A stretch of DNA of 64,000 bases from Flavobacterium sp. IB48 (GTDB lineage: Bacteria; Bacteroidota; Bacteroidia; Flavobacteriales; Flavobacteriaceae). A model generated the notes under the pieces. That model had not been told where the DNA came from. It made no database searches and saw only the letters and a list, made by a program, of their open reading frames with translations. Positions 26,505 through 35,633 of the stretch are shown piece by piece. Each line of letters begins with the position of its first letter. Within the stretch, counting starts at the first letter, position 1. The translations under genes and the position numbers were made by a program. Location: assembly GCF_016405855.1 (NCBI RefSeq), contig NZ_JAEFCA010000001.1, positions 1,298,372 through 1,362,371 of the forward strand. The letters run 5' to 3'.

Positions 26505-26557
26505 TTTGTTAATATAGAAAATTTGTTTTACACTTGTAGTCAAATTTACCATAAGAT
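26505..26557 (+). promoter_or_regulatory. PUL (susC) promoter and initial transcribed element
   Basis: TTTG at 26505-26508 (-33) and TACACTTG at 26529-26536 (-7), 20 bp apart. The following 26 bases resemble those at the leader-peptide promoter (24367-24392). ACCATAAG occurs again about 20 bp downstream. The susC leader would be close to 300 nt. Confidence 0.65.
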
Positions 26558-26619
26558 AAATTCAAACTGACCATAAGCAAAAAAAGAACAAACTTACACT
26601 TAACTTAAACTTACCACAA

Positions 26620-26802
26620 ATGTTTTTTATAAAAATTGATTTAAATAGCTTTTTGATGCGATTACCATCATCAAATTTTGCCCAAAGAATCGATTTTGAA
26701 GTTGTTTATAGTCTGCAAGTATTAAATGTTAGAAATGAGATTCAGGCCCTCATTTTTGGCACGACCTGCTTGGGAAGTTTTTCCGGATTTCTCCTAAGGT
26801 AA
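26620..26802 (+). other. Possible leader ORF in the susC 5' UTR
   Basis: A 60-codon ORF starting ATGTTTTTTATAAAAATTG and ending 40 bp before susC. Its 3' half is richer in G+C than the surrounding leader (a GGCACGACCTGCTTGGGAAG stretch). The product resembles nothing I know. It may be chance, or a structured or translated leader. Confidence 0.25.
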
Positions 26803-26842
26803 AAAAACACTAACTATAACTTAAACTTAATCAATTCTTATT

Positions 26843-29800
26843 ATGAAAAGCAAAAATTGTATTAAAACAACAAAGCTTCCATATTTTATGGCGGTGCTGC
26901 TTAGCGTATTTATGATGCAGTTTGGATTTGCTCAAGAATCCAAAACTGTAAGTGGGACAATTACCTCTTCCGAAGACGGATTTGGAATTCCCGGAGCAAC
27001 TGTACAAGTACAGGGAACAAAATCGAGTACTATTAGCGATTTTGATGGAAAATATAAAATTGAGGCTAAAACAGGAGATGTTTTAGCAATCTCTTTTGTG
27101 GGTTTCAAAACACAGAATATTACTGTTGGAGCTCAAAAAACGGTTAATGTAGTTTTGAATCCAGAAACGGCAGAACTTAAAGAAATTGTAGTAATCGGAT
27201 ATGGTTCTCAGAAAAAAGCAATGGTAACCAATGCTGTTTCGCAGGTAAGTGGCGAGAGTCTTGTAAAAACCAATACTACAAATGCGCTTCAGGCACTTCA
27301 GGGACAAGCTGCGGGACTTCAAATTACTTCTACATCAGGACAGCCAGGTGAAAGCTTAAATGTTGTAATTAGAGGTGTTGGTTCTACTGCAGGAAGTAAT
27401 CCTTTGTATGTAGTTGATGGCGTTTTGACTGGAGATATTTCATATTTAAATAATGCAGATATCGAATCGATTTCGGTTTTAAAAGATGCGGCTTCGGCTG
27501 CTATCTACGGATCTCAAGCGTCTAATGGAGTTGTTTTAGTAACTACTAAAAAAGGAAAACGCGGTGCTCCGGGCCAAATTACTTTTGACCAATATTATGG
27601 TGTGCAGTCTGTAGCAAGAAAAGTAGATTTACTAGATGCAAAAGAATATGCGACAATATTAAATGAAGCGGCTGTAAACTCAGGTAAAAATCCATATTTT
27701 ACAAATGATCAAATTGCAGCTTTAGGATCTGGAACCAATTGGATGGATAAGATGCTGACTGAAAATGCAGCGACTAAAAACTTTGCTTTTGGTGCTTCTG
27801 GAGGTTCAGAAACTTCTGTTTATTCTACCTCTTTATCTTATTTAGGCCAAGAAGGTGTTGTTGGAGGAAAAGATTTATCAAATTATCAACGATACAATTT
27901 CAGATTCAACTCAGAACATAAATTATACAAAGATGTAGTGACATTGGGTGAAAATATAAGTTTTGCTCATGTGGATAAAAATGGAATTGGAGTTGGAAAT
28001 CAATATAATAACTCTTTGAGAAGTGCTTTTCAAGCGACTCCATTATTACCAATGTATGATGCAAACGGAAATTATTTTGATACAACAAAAAGTACAGAGC
28101 CTTGGTTGACAGGAGTATCAAACCCATATGCGATGATGGTTTATAACAATCAGAATGAAAGTGACAGCCAAAAATTGTTAGGAAATGTTTACTTGCAGAT
28201 TGAGCCAATTAAGAATTTAACTTTCAAAACTACTTTAGGTCTTGACTATAATGTAAATGAAGGACACTCTTATTCTCCAATTTACAGTTTATCTATTTAT
28301 GCAAACAATGCTTTTGACAGAGTGAATCAAAACATGAACAAGAGCAGAAGCATTAACTGGGATAACTTATTGACTTATAAATTTAATGCAGGAGAAAATC
28401 ATCATTTTGAAGCATTAGCAGGTTCTTCTTACATCACTTATAATGTAACTTCTATTGAAGCAGCTAACGCAGATTCAGTTTTTAACGATTTAGAACATGC
28501 TTGGTTAGATAACACTACCAATAAAGATGGTGCTAAAATGAGTATGAAAGGAAGTAAGTACGAGAACAAATTAATGTCATACTTCGGAAGATTAAATTAT
28601 AACTACAGAGAAACTTACTTGTTAAGTGCAACGCTTAGAGCTGATGGTTCTTCAAAATTTGCACCAGGAAATCAATGGGGTTATTTCCCATCTGTTTCTG
28701 CAGGTTGGATTGCATCAAACGAAGAATTTTTGAAAGATTCTAAAGTATTCAATTTCCTTAAATTTAGAGGAAGCTGGGGACAAGTTGGTAACCAAAGTAT
28801 TCGTCCTTTCCAATACTTAGCATTAGTAAAATCAAACACTACTAATTATACTTTTGGTAATGAAGAAGGAGTTCTTACTCCAGGTGCTTATCTTGAAAAT
28901 TTAGCGAATCCTAGTTTAAAATGGGAAACTTCAGAGCAGATTGACCTTGGTTTTGACGCAAGATTTTTAGACAATGCATTAAGTGTAAACTTCGATGTGT
29001 ACAAAAAGACAAACAAAGATTGGTTAATTCTAGCTCCAATCTTAGCTACTGCTGGTGCAAATCCGCCGTTTATCAATGGAGGAGATGTAGTAAACAAAGG
29101 GGTAGAGTTGAGCTTAAATTACCAAAACAAAATTGGAGATTTTAATTACAGCATTAGTGCAAACGGTGCTTACAATAAAAACACAGTTGGACAAATTCCT
29201 ACTTCTGATGGAATCATTCACGGTTTGAGCAACGAACTTTATGACAATGCTGGAGAATTCTATAGAGCAGAAAACGGACATCCGTTAGGATATTTCTGGG
29301 GATACAAAACAGGCGGGGTTTTCCAAAATCAAGCTCAGATTGATAATTATAAATCAGCAAACGGTGTAGTATTACAGCCAAACGCAGCACCTGGAGATAT
29401 TATTTATGTAAATACAAACGGAGATGACAAAATTGATGCTTCTGATAAAACAAGTATCGGAAACCCGAATCCAGATTTTACTTACGGATTCTCTTTGTCA
29501 GCAAGTTATAAAGCTTTCGACTTCTCGCTTAACGCGAATGGAGTAGCTGGAAACCAAATTGTACAATCATACAGAAATCAAGCTGGAGCTTACGGAAATT
29601 ACACATCAGCAATTTTAGGACGTTGGCATGGTGAAGGTTCTTCTAATACAATGCCAAGAGTAACAGAAGACAATAGAAACTTTACGCAATTTTCAGATTT
29701 ATATGTTCAAGATGGTGACTTCTTAAGAATTAATACCGTTACATTAGGATTTGATTTAGCAAAAATGAAACAATCGAAACCTTTTTTCGCAAGTCAGTTT

Positions 29801-29971
29801 AGACTTTATTTCTCTGTTCTAAACCTATATACCTTTACAAAATATGATGGAATGGATCCTGAAATTGGATTCGGTTCATCAAATACTGACCAAAAGTTTT
29901 CATCAGGTGTTGACGTAGGTTACTACCCAAGACCAAGAACATTCATGATGGGATTAAATGTTAAACTTTAA
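26843..29971 (+). CDS. susC: SusC/RagA-type TonB-linked outer-membrane glycan transporter
   Basis: A 1042-aa outer-membrane protein that imports oligosaccharides with energy from TonB. It has a signal peptide (cleavage after MMQFGFAQ), a CarboxypepD_reg-like domain (about 35-115, GIPGATVQVQGTKSSTISDF), and a plug with the SusC signature NALQALQGQAAGLQITS near residue 150. A 22-strand barrel follows, ending in MGLNVKL. It is first gene of the PUL, 11 bp before susD, and together they form the SusCD complex. The substrate inferred from the enzymes downstream is xyloglucan oligosaccharide. Confidence 0.96.
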   Translation: MKSKNCIKTTKLPYFMAVLLSVFMMQFGFAQESKTVSGTITSSEDGFGIPGATVQVQGTKSSTISDFDGKYKIEAKTGDVLAISFVGFKTQNITVGAQKTVNVVLNPETAELKEIVVIGYGSQKKAMVTNAVSQVSGESLVKTNTTNALQALQGQAAGLQITSTSGQPGESLNVVIRGVGSTAGSNPLYVVDGVLTGDISYLNNADIESISVLKDAASAAIYGSQASNGVVLVTTKKGKRGAPGQITFDQYYGVQSVARKVDLLDAKEYATILNEAAVNSGKNPYFTNDQIAALGSGTNWMDKMLTENAATKNFAFGASGGSETSVYSTSLSYLGQEGVVGGKDLSNYQRYNFRFNSEHKLYKDVVTLGENISFAHVDKNGIGVGNQYNNSLRSAFQATPLLPMYDANGNYFDTTKSTEPWLTGVSNPYAMMVYNNQNESDSQKLLGNVYLQIEPIKNLTFKTTLGLDYNVNEGHSYSPIYSLSIYANNAFDRVNQNMNKSRSINWDNLLTYKFNAGENHHFEALAGSSYITYNVTSIEAANADSVFNDLEHAWLDNTTNKDGAKMSMKGSKYENKLMSYFGRLNYNYRETYLLSATLRADGSSKFAPGNQWGYFPSVSAGWIASNEEFLKDSKVFNFLKFRGSWGQVGNQSIRPFQYLALVKSNTTNYTFGNEEGVLTPGAYLENLANPSLKWETSEQIDLGFDARFLDNALSVNFDVYKKTNKDWLILAPILATAGANPPFINGGDVVNKGVELSLNYQNKIGDFNYSISANGAYNKNTVGQIPTSDGIIHGLSNELYDNAGEFYRAENGHPLGYFWGYKTGGVFQNQAQIDNYKSANGVVLQPNAAPGDIIYVNTNGDDKIDASDKTSIGNPNPDFTYGFSLSASYKAFDFSLNANGVAGNQIVQSYRNQAGAYGNYTSAILGRWHGEGSSNTMPRVTEDNRNFTQFSDLYVQDGDFLRINTVTLGFDLAKMKQSKPFFASQFRLYFSVLNLYTFTKYDGMDPEIGFGSSNTDQKFSSGVDVGYYPRPRTFMMGLNVKL

Positions 29972-29982
29972 TAAATAAAAAA

Positions 29983-31557
29983 ATGAAAAATACATATTTA
30001 TATATTTTCTGTTTTAGTTTACTTTCTCTAGGTTCTTGCAGTCTAGAAACAGAACCTTTGACACAGCAAACAGATACAAATTTTTACAAAAATAAAGACG
30101 ATGCTTATACTGCATTGGTAGGATGTTATGACGGAATGCAAGTAGCGACTGGAGCTTCGGGAATGGGAGTTCCTGTAGTGAGTGAAATTATGTCTGATGA
30201 TTGTTTTGGAGGAACTGGAAATTCAGACGGATACAATTATGCTGCTATTGATGAATTCGATATTACACGTTCTCCATCAGATGTTGATATGTTAAATGGT
30301 AACTGGATTGGTTACTACAAAGCACTTTACCGTTGTAATGTTCTTTTACAGAAAATGGATCAAATTGACTGGGAAGGCGATACGACTTTGAGAAAAACTT
30401 ATGAGTCTGAAACAAGATTTATTAGAGCTTATTTGTATTTTGAAATGGTACGTTTATGGGGTAATATTCCTCTTTTGACAGAGCCTTCAACAGACAACAT
30501 TCCACAAGCAAATCCAGATGATGTCTATAAAGTAATTGCAGAAGATTTAGTTTTTGCTGCAAACAATTTACCTTCAGTAGCTTACAATGCAACAACTAGC
30601 GGACGTGTTACTAAATGGGCGGCAAAATCGCTACTTGGACGTGTTTACTTGTATTACACAGGATACTACGGAAAATCTGATTTGGTTGGTGTAGTTACAA
30701 AAGCACAGGCATTACAACACTTAGAAGATGTTATAGCAGGAAGCGGACATGCTTTGGTTGATGATTTTTCTACACTTTGGCCTGCAGCTTCAGTTGATAA
30801 ATATGCTGGTGAAGACAATAAAGAATTTGTGTTTTCTATAAAATATACTTACACAAGTGATTATAACGGAAATACTGACGGTAACCACTGGCTAGTAATG
30901 TTCGGAATGAGAGAGTTTTCTTCTTATCCATACGGACGTGGCTGGGGTGTGACTGTAAATTCTAAATTGTATAATGCTTACGCGGCTAATGATACAAGAC
31001 GTACAGCAACTGTAATTGGAATCACAGAAGAAAAAATACCATTTGATAAATTAAATAACCAAAGAGAATACACTGGTTACTACAACAAAAAATATTCTCC
31101 AATGGTAGATAAAGATGGAAAAGACCTTCCGTTAACTATGGGAAGTCAGTTTTGGGATATCAGCCAGTTTCAAGATTATGTTGTGTTAAGATATGCTGAT
31201 GTATTATTAATGGCTGCTGAATTAGGAAGCGGTAATGCACAAGCTTATTTTGATGAAGTTAGAAGAAGAGCTTACAAAACAAACTTTACTTCTTTGGCTG
31301 TGAATAGTGATAATATTATGAAAGAAAGATATTTAGAGTTTGCTCTAGAAGGAGTTAGATATTGGGATTTATTGCGTCAAGGAGTTGGAAAAGCTTCTAC
31401 AACAATTGCCGAAACGACTCAACTTCTTAGCGGAGGAAGTCCAGTTACTAAAACTATTTCTGCTGCAAAAATCCTAGCAACACAAGGATTACAGCAAATT
31501 CCGAATACACAAATTACATTGTCTAGTGGAGTGTTAAAACAAAATGCTGGTTGGTAA
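29983..31557 (+). CDS. susD: SusD/RagB-type surface glycan-binding lipoprotein
   Basis: A 524-aa lipoprotein (lipobox LSLGSCSLE) forming the lid of the SusC transporter at the cell surface. SusD signatures: DDAYTALVGCYDGM, a TPR-like SETRFIRAYLYFEMVRLWG block and a late EVRRRAY / RYLEFALEGVRYWDLLR region. It is translated from an ATG 11 bp after the susC stop. Confidence 0.96.
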   Translation: MKNTYLYIFCFSLLSLGSCSLETEPLTQQTDTNFYKNKDDAYTALVGCYDGMQVATGASGMGVPVVSEIMSDDCFGGTGNSDGYNYAAIDEFDITRSPSDVDMLNGNWIGYYKALYRCNVLLQKMDQIDWEGDTTLRKTYESETRFIRAYLYFEMVRLWGNIPLLTEPSTDNIPQANPDDVYKVIAEDLVFAANNLPSVAYNATTSGRVTKWAAKSLLGRVYLYYTGYYGKSDLVGVVTKAQALQHLEDVIAGSGHALVDDFSTLWPAASVDKYAGEDNKEFVFSIKYTYTSDYNGNTDGNHWLVMFGMREFSSYPYGRGWGVTVNSKLYNAYAANDTRRTATVIGITEEKIPFDKLNNQREYTGYYNKKYSPMVDKDGKDLPLTMGSQFWDISQFQDYVVLRYADVLLMAAELGSGNAQAYFDEVRRRAYKTNFTSLAVNSDNIMKERYLEFALEGVRYWDLLRQGVGKASTTIAETTQLLSGGSPVTKTISAAKILATQGLQQIPNTQITLSSGVLKQNAGW

Positions 31558-31573
31558 TTTTAACTAAAAACAT

Positions 31574-32947
31574 ATGAAAATGAAAAATATTAAATCATTC
31601 ATCACCTCATTATTGATGCTGGCAATGCTAGTATCATCTTGTTCGCCGGATAGTTACTCTTTAGACGGCCCGATTGATAAATCGGATATACATTTTGAAA
31701 TTACTCAGGATTTAGCAAAAGATCCAGGAGGAAATACCGTAATCTTAAAAAACACAACACCTGGAGTTGTACTAAACTGGGATTACGTAACAGGAAAATC
31801 GGATAAAGCAGTACAAACAGTACAATATGCTTTTAAAGGAAATTATACCATTAAAATTTCAGCTATTACAGGTGGTGGTATTGTAGAACTTGATCCAGTA
31901 ACGGTAACGGTAACAGAGGATAATTTAAATTATGTTAACGATGAACTTTGGACAGCTCTGTCTGGAGGAGTAGGAAAACAAAAAGTATGGATTGCTGATA
32001 ATGGTAAATACGGTATGGCTCTTGGAGCAATGTCTTATGCAGATCCTAGCACAACAGTAGAATGGAATAATTTTACACCAAACTGGGAGCCAGAAGGTAA
32101 TGCAAATTCAAGTACAGATGCAGATATGCATTGGGGAAGAACCATGACATTCAGTCTAGAGGGAGGACCGTTTATGAAAGTGAATGAAGCAGACGGAACT
32201 CTAAAAGAAAGCGGTACTTATTTCTTAGATATTAATACGCATACTTTAACAACAACTGGAGCAACAATTTTAAGACCAGATAATTATATTGCAAACGCAA
32301 GCAACTGGAATAATAATATCAAAATCTTAAAACTTACTGAAAACCAGTTGAGAATTGCCATTATGAGAACCAACAGCGAAGGGCCATGGTGGTATATCTG
32401 GAATTTTGTTTCAAAAGAATATGCAGACAATTACGTACCGCCAGTAACTGGACCAACTTATGATGAAGGTTTTAATCCAACTTTTGCTCCAGGCGAATTA
32501 TTAAAAATGCTGACTGGAGGTACTGGTACAGGAAGAGTTTGGGCTTTAGATGGAAACGGAAATCCAGTTGACTGGTTAGGAAAAGGAAAAGGTTGGACAA
32601 CAGGAGCTTCAAGTTCATACAACTGGGGATGGAATGACGATTGGGCAGCAGCTGCAGGTAATTCATGGATTCGTTTTGATCAATTTGGAGGAAAACTAAA
32701 CTACACAAGAAGTCAAAATGGTGTGGTAACAACTGGATTGTTTACGATAAATGAAGCTGAAAACGAAATTAATTTGGGTTCTAATACCTTAATTCAAAAT
32801 TCAGGAAGCTGGATGAATCCGACAACGAATGTTATTAAAGTCGTAAAAGCTTATAATAATGACTATCTTACAAAAGGTATTTGGTTTGGAACTTCTTATG
32901 ATGCAGGAAAAGATGAATGGTTTGTATTCCATTATATAATCCCTTAA
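31574..32947 (+). CDS. Surface glycan-binding lipoprotein (SGBP)
   Basis: A 457-aa lipoprotein with lipobox LVSSCSPD. A PKD-like N-terminal domain (about 35-118) is followed by a large beta-rich region holding many Trp (PWWYIWNF, SSYNWGWNDDWAAAAGNSW), as in carbohydrate-binding surfaces. Position directly after susD (16-bp gap) is the usual place for a SusE/F- or SGBP-type protein, which varies too much in sequence to name a family. It likely captures the polysaccharide on the cell surface. The start could be either of two nearby ATGs (31574 or 31580). Confidence 0.82.
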   Translation: MKMKNIKSFITSLLMLAMLVSSCSPDSYSLDGPIDKSDIHFEITQDLAKDPGGNTVILKNTTPGVVLNWDYVTGKSDKAVQTVQYAFKGNYTIKISAITGGGIVELDPVTVTVTEDNLNYVNDELWTALSGGVGKQKVWIADNGKYGMALGAMSYADPSTTVEWNNFTPNWEPEGNANSSTDADMHWGRTMTFSLEGGPFMKVNEADGTLKESGTYFLDINTHTLTTTGATILRPDNYIANASNWNNNIKILKLTENQLRIAIMRTNSEGPWWYIWNFVSKEYADNYVPPVTGPTYDEGFNPTFAPGELLKMLTGGTGTGRVWALDGNGNPVDWLGKGKGWTTGASSSYNWGWNDDWAAAAGNSWIRFDQFGGKLNYTRSQNGVVTTGLFTINEAENEINLGSNTLIQNSGSWMNPTTNVIKVVKAYNNDYLTKGIWFGTSYDAGKDEWFVFHYIIP

Positions 32948-32968
32948 ATGAAATAAATTTTGGTTAAC

Positions 32969-33010
32969 TAATAACTTGGAAGCAGCCTAAAAACTGCTTT
33001 CAGGTTATTA
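32969..33010 (+). other. Hairpin between SGBP and the enzyme genes
   Basis: Imperfect 17-bp inverted repeat (32969-32985 / 32994-33010, two mismatches), with no strong T-run. It may set relative mRNA levels of the susCD-SGBP part and the enzyme part. Confidence 0.55.
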
Positions 33011-33025
33011 AAATTTAAAAACAGT

Positions 33026-35509
33026 ATGTTTAAGCCGACTGCATATAAAAAAATAGGGTCACTCCTTGCAATCTTGTTATTACTCACAGCATGCAAAACA
33101 TCTATAGACGAAAAATTTAGTAACCGAAAAGTTTCTTTTAATGAAGATTGGAGCTTTCATCTTAATGACAGTCTTATTGATAAAGATACAATTGGAACTT
33201 CAACAAAATGGAGAACTTTAGACGTTCCTCACGATTGGAGTATCGAAGGAAAGTTTGATGAAAAAAGTCCTGCCGGATATGGTGGAGGATCGCTTAATGG
33301 AGGTTTAGGCTGGTACAAAAAAACATTTAAAGTTGCTGCAGAAGACAGCACAAAAACAACTTCAATCACTTTTGATGGCGTTTATAGAAACAGCGAAGTT
33401 TGGGTAAACGGGCATTATTTAGGAAAACGTCCAAATGGATATATTGGTTTTCAATATGAAATTACTCCATACTTAAATTACGGAGACAAAAACAACGAAA
33501 TAATTGTTAAGGTTGACAATTCAAAACAACCAAATTCACGCTGGTATTCTGGTTCGGGAATTTTTAGAAATGTCTGGATCGAAACAACAGATAAACTGCA
33601 CGTTGGACAATGGGGAACTTATATTACAACTCCAAAAGTTACAGCTGAAAAAGCTTCAGTAAATATTGAAACAACGATTAAAAATCAGTATAAAGAAGAT
33701 AAAAAGGCAAAAGTAACGACAACTATTTTTAAAGAAGATACCAAAGTAACATCGGTTACTCAAGATATAACAATCAGTGCAAATGGAAATCAAATTGTAA
33801 AGCAGTCAGCCGAAGTTGAAAACCCTGCATTATGGTCAGATGAAAAACCAGAATTGTACACAGCAGTTACCGAAATTTTGCTTGACGATAAAATCATCGA
33901 TCAATACAAAACCACTTTTGGAATTAGAGATTTTAAATTCGATTTGAACAAAGGTTTTATTTTGAATGGAAAACAAGTCAAAATAAAAGGAGTTTGTATG
34001 CACCACGATTTAGGTCCGTTAGGTTCTGCAATCAATACGCGTGCTATTGAACGTCAGTTAGAAATCCTGAAAGAAATGGGTGTAAACGGAATCAGAACTT
34101 CACATAATCCGCCTGCTCCAGAACTTTTACAGCTTTGCGACAAAATGGGTTTCATTGTCATGGATGAAGCTTTTGATATGTGGAAACAAAACAAAACGAA
34201 ATACGATTATGCAAATGATTGGGACAAATGGCACAAACAAGACTTAATCGATCAGTTGTTACGCGACCGAAATCATGCTAGTATTTTTATGTGGAGTATT
34301 GGTAATGAAATTCCAGAACAATGGAATGAAACAGGTATTGAAATTGCAAAAGAATTGGCGGCAATTACACGCCAATACGATAAAACAAGACCAATCACTG
34401 CAGGAATGAATCCGCCAGTAAATATGAATATTGATGATGTGACTTTGCAATTTGAGAAAAAAAATGTTTCGATTAATCCGCTTGCTGGATCTGGAGTTTT
34501 AGATTTGATAGGATACAATTATGCACATCAGACATTCGAACATCATTTAAAGAATTTTCCAAATACGCCTTTCATCGCAACTGAAACCACTTCAGGTTTG
34601 CAGACAAGAGGATATTATGATGCTGTTTCAGATACTATAAAAAAATGGCCGGTTAGTTGGGATAAAAAATTTGAAGGTGGAAATCCTGGAAATACGGTTT
34701 CAGCTTACGATCAAGTTCAAACTCCGTGGGGTTCTACACATGAAGCGACTTGGAAAGTAATTAAAAAACACGATTTCTTGGCAGGAATGTACGTTTGGAC
34801 AGGTTTCGATTATATCGGAGAACCAACACCATACGAATGGCCATCGGTAAGTTCGTATTTCGGAATTGTAGATTTAGCCGGTTTCCCGAAAGACGTTTAT
34901 TATATGTACCAAAGTGAATGGACAGACAAAACCGTTTTGCACATTTTCCCACATTGGAATTGGAAAGCAGGACAAACTGTTGATGTTTGGGCATACTACA
35001 ATAAAGCCGATGAGGTTGAACTTTTCGTAAACGGAAAATCAGTTGGAAAAAGAAGCAAAAAAGGAGACGATCTGCACGTAATGTGGAGAATTCCTTTTGA
35101 AGCAGGAACTTTAAAAGCCATTTCTCGTAAAGATGGAAAGGTAGTTTTAGAAAAAGAAATTAAAACGGCTGGAAATCCTTCTCAATTAAAATTGACTGCG
35201 GATAGAAAAACTATAAAAGCAGACAAAAACGATTTGTCATTTATCACGGTTGATATCTTAGATGATAAAGGAACTTTAGTTCCAAATGCGAATAACGAAA
35301 TTAATTTCTCTTTAATAGGAAACGGAAAAATAGTAGGTGTTTGCAGCGGAGATCCTGTAAGTCATGAATCGTATAAAGGAAATAAACATACGGCTTTGGC
35401 TGGAAAATGTTTGGTGATTGTACAATCTGGAGATAAATCGGGAAGATTGGAATTAACAGCAAAAGCAAACGGATTAAAACAGTCCACTATTGTAATTACA
35501 ACAGAATAA
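33026..35509 (+). CDS. GH2 family glycoside hydrolase, probable beta-galactosidase (lipoprotein)
   Basis: 827 aa with a lipoprotein signal (LLLLTACKT). A jelly-roll sugar-binding domain, Ig-like domain and TIM barrel are followed by C-terminal DUF4982-like and Ig-like domains. Acid/base E428 lies in WSIGNEIPEQW and nucleophile E520 in FIATETTSG; GVCMHHDLGPLG and RTSHNPPAPE also fit GH2. In the proposed pathway it removes beta-1,2-galactose from xyloglucan side chains after defucosylation. GH2 also contains beta-mannosidases and beta-glucuronidases, so the specificity is inferred from context. Confidence 0.9.
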   Translation: MFKPTAYKKIGSLLAILLLLTACKTSIDEKFSNRKVSFNEDWSFHLNDSLIDKDTIGTSTKWRTLDVPHDWSIEGKFDEKSPAGYGGGSLNGGLGWYKKTFKVAAEDSTKTTSITFDGVYRNSEVWVNGHYLGKRPNGYIGFQYEITPYLNYGDKNNEIIVKVDNSKQPNSRWYSGSGIFRNVWIETTDKLHVGQWGTYITTPKVTAEKASVNIETTIKNQYKEDKKAKVTTTIFKEDTKVTSVTQDITISANGNQIVKQSAEVENPALWSDEKPELYTAVTEILLDDKIIDQYKTTFGIRDFKFDLNKGFILNGKQVKIKGVCMHHDLGPLGSAINTRAIERQLEILKEMGVNGIRTSHNPPAPELLQLCDKMGFIVMDEAFDMWKQNKTKYDYANDWDKWHKQDLIDQLLRDRNHASIFMWSIGNEIPEQWNETGIEIAKELAAITRQYDKTRPITAGMNPPVNMNIDDVTLQFEKKNVSINPLAGSGVLDLIGYNYAHQTFEHHLKNFPNTPFIATETTSGLQTRGYYDAVSDTIKKWPVSWDKKFEGGNPGNTVSAYDQVQTPWGSTHEATWKVIKKHDFLAGMYVWTGFDYIGEPTPYEWPSVSSYFGIVDLAGFPKDVYYMYQSEWTDKTVLHIFPHWNWKAGQTVDVWAYYNKADEVELFVNGKSVGKRSKKGDDLHVMWRIPFEAGTLKAISRKDGKVVLEKEIKTAGNPSQLKLTADRKTIKADKNDLSFITVDILDDKGTLVPNANNEINFSLIGNGKIVGVCSGDPVSHESYKGNKHTALAGKCLVIVQSGDKSGRLELTAKANGLKQSTIVITTE

Positions 35510-35518
35510 TTAGTCAAG

Positions 35519-35609
35519 TTCCTGCAAGGTTTTTAAAACCTTGTAGGTATCTATAATATTTTAAATAAAAAAAGTAAAGACCTACAAGGTTTTAAAAACC
35601 TTGCAGGAA
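35519..35609. repeat. Perfect 30-bp inverted repeat
   Basis: Arms at 35519-35548 and 35580-35609 are exact reverse complements around a 31-bp AT-rich spacer. Each arm has its own internal palindrome (AAGGTTTTTAAAACCTT). It fills the gap between the GH2 and GH31 genes. Confidence 0.95.
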
Positions 35610-35633
35610 AACTAACATCTAGATTATTAACCA

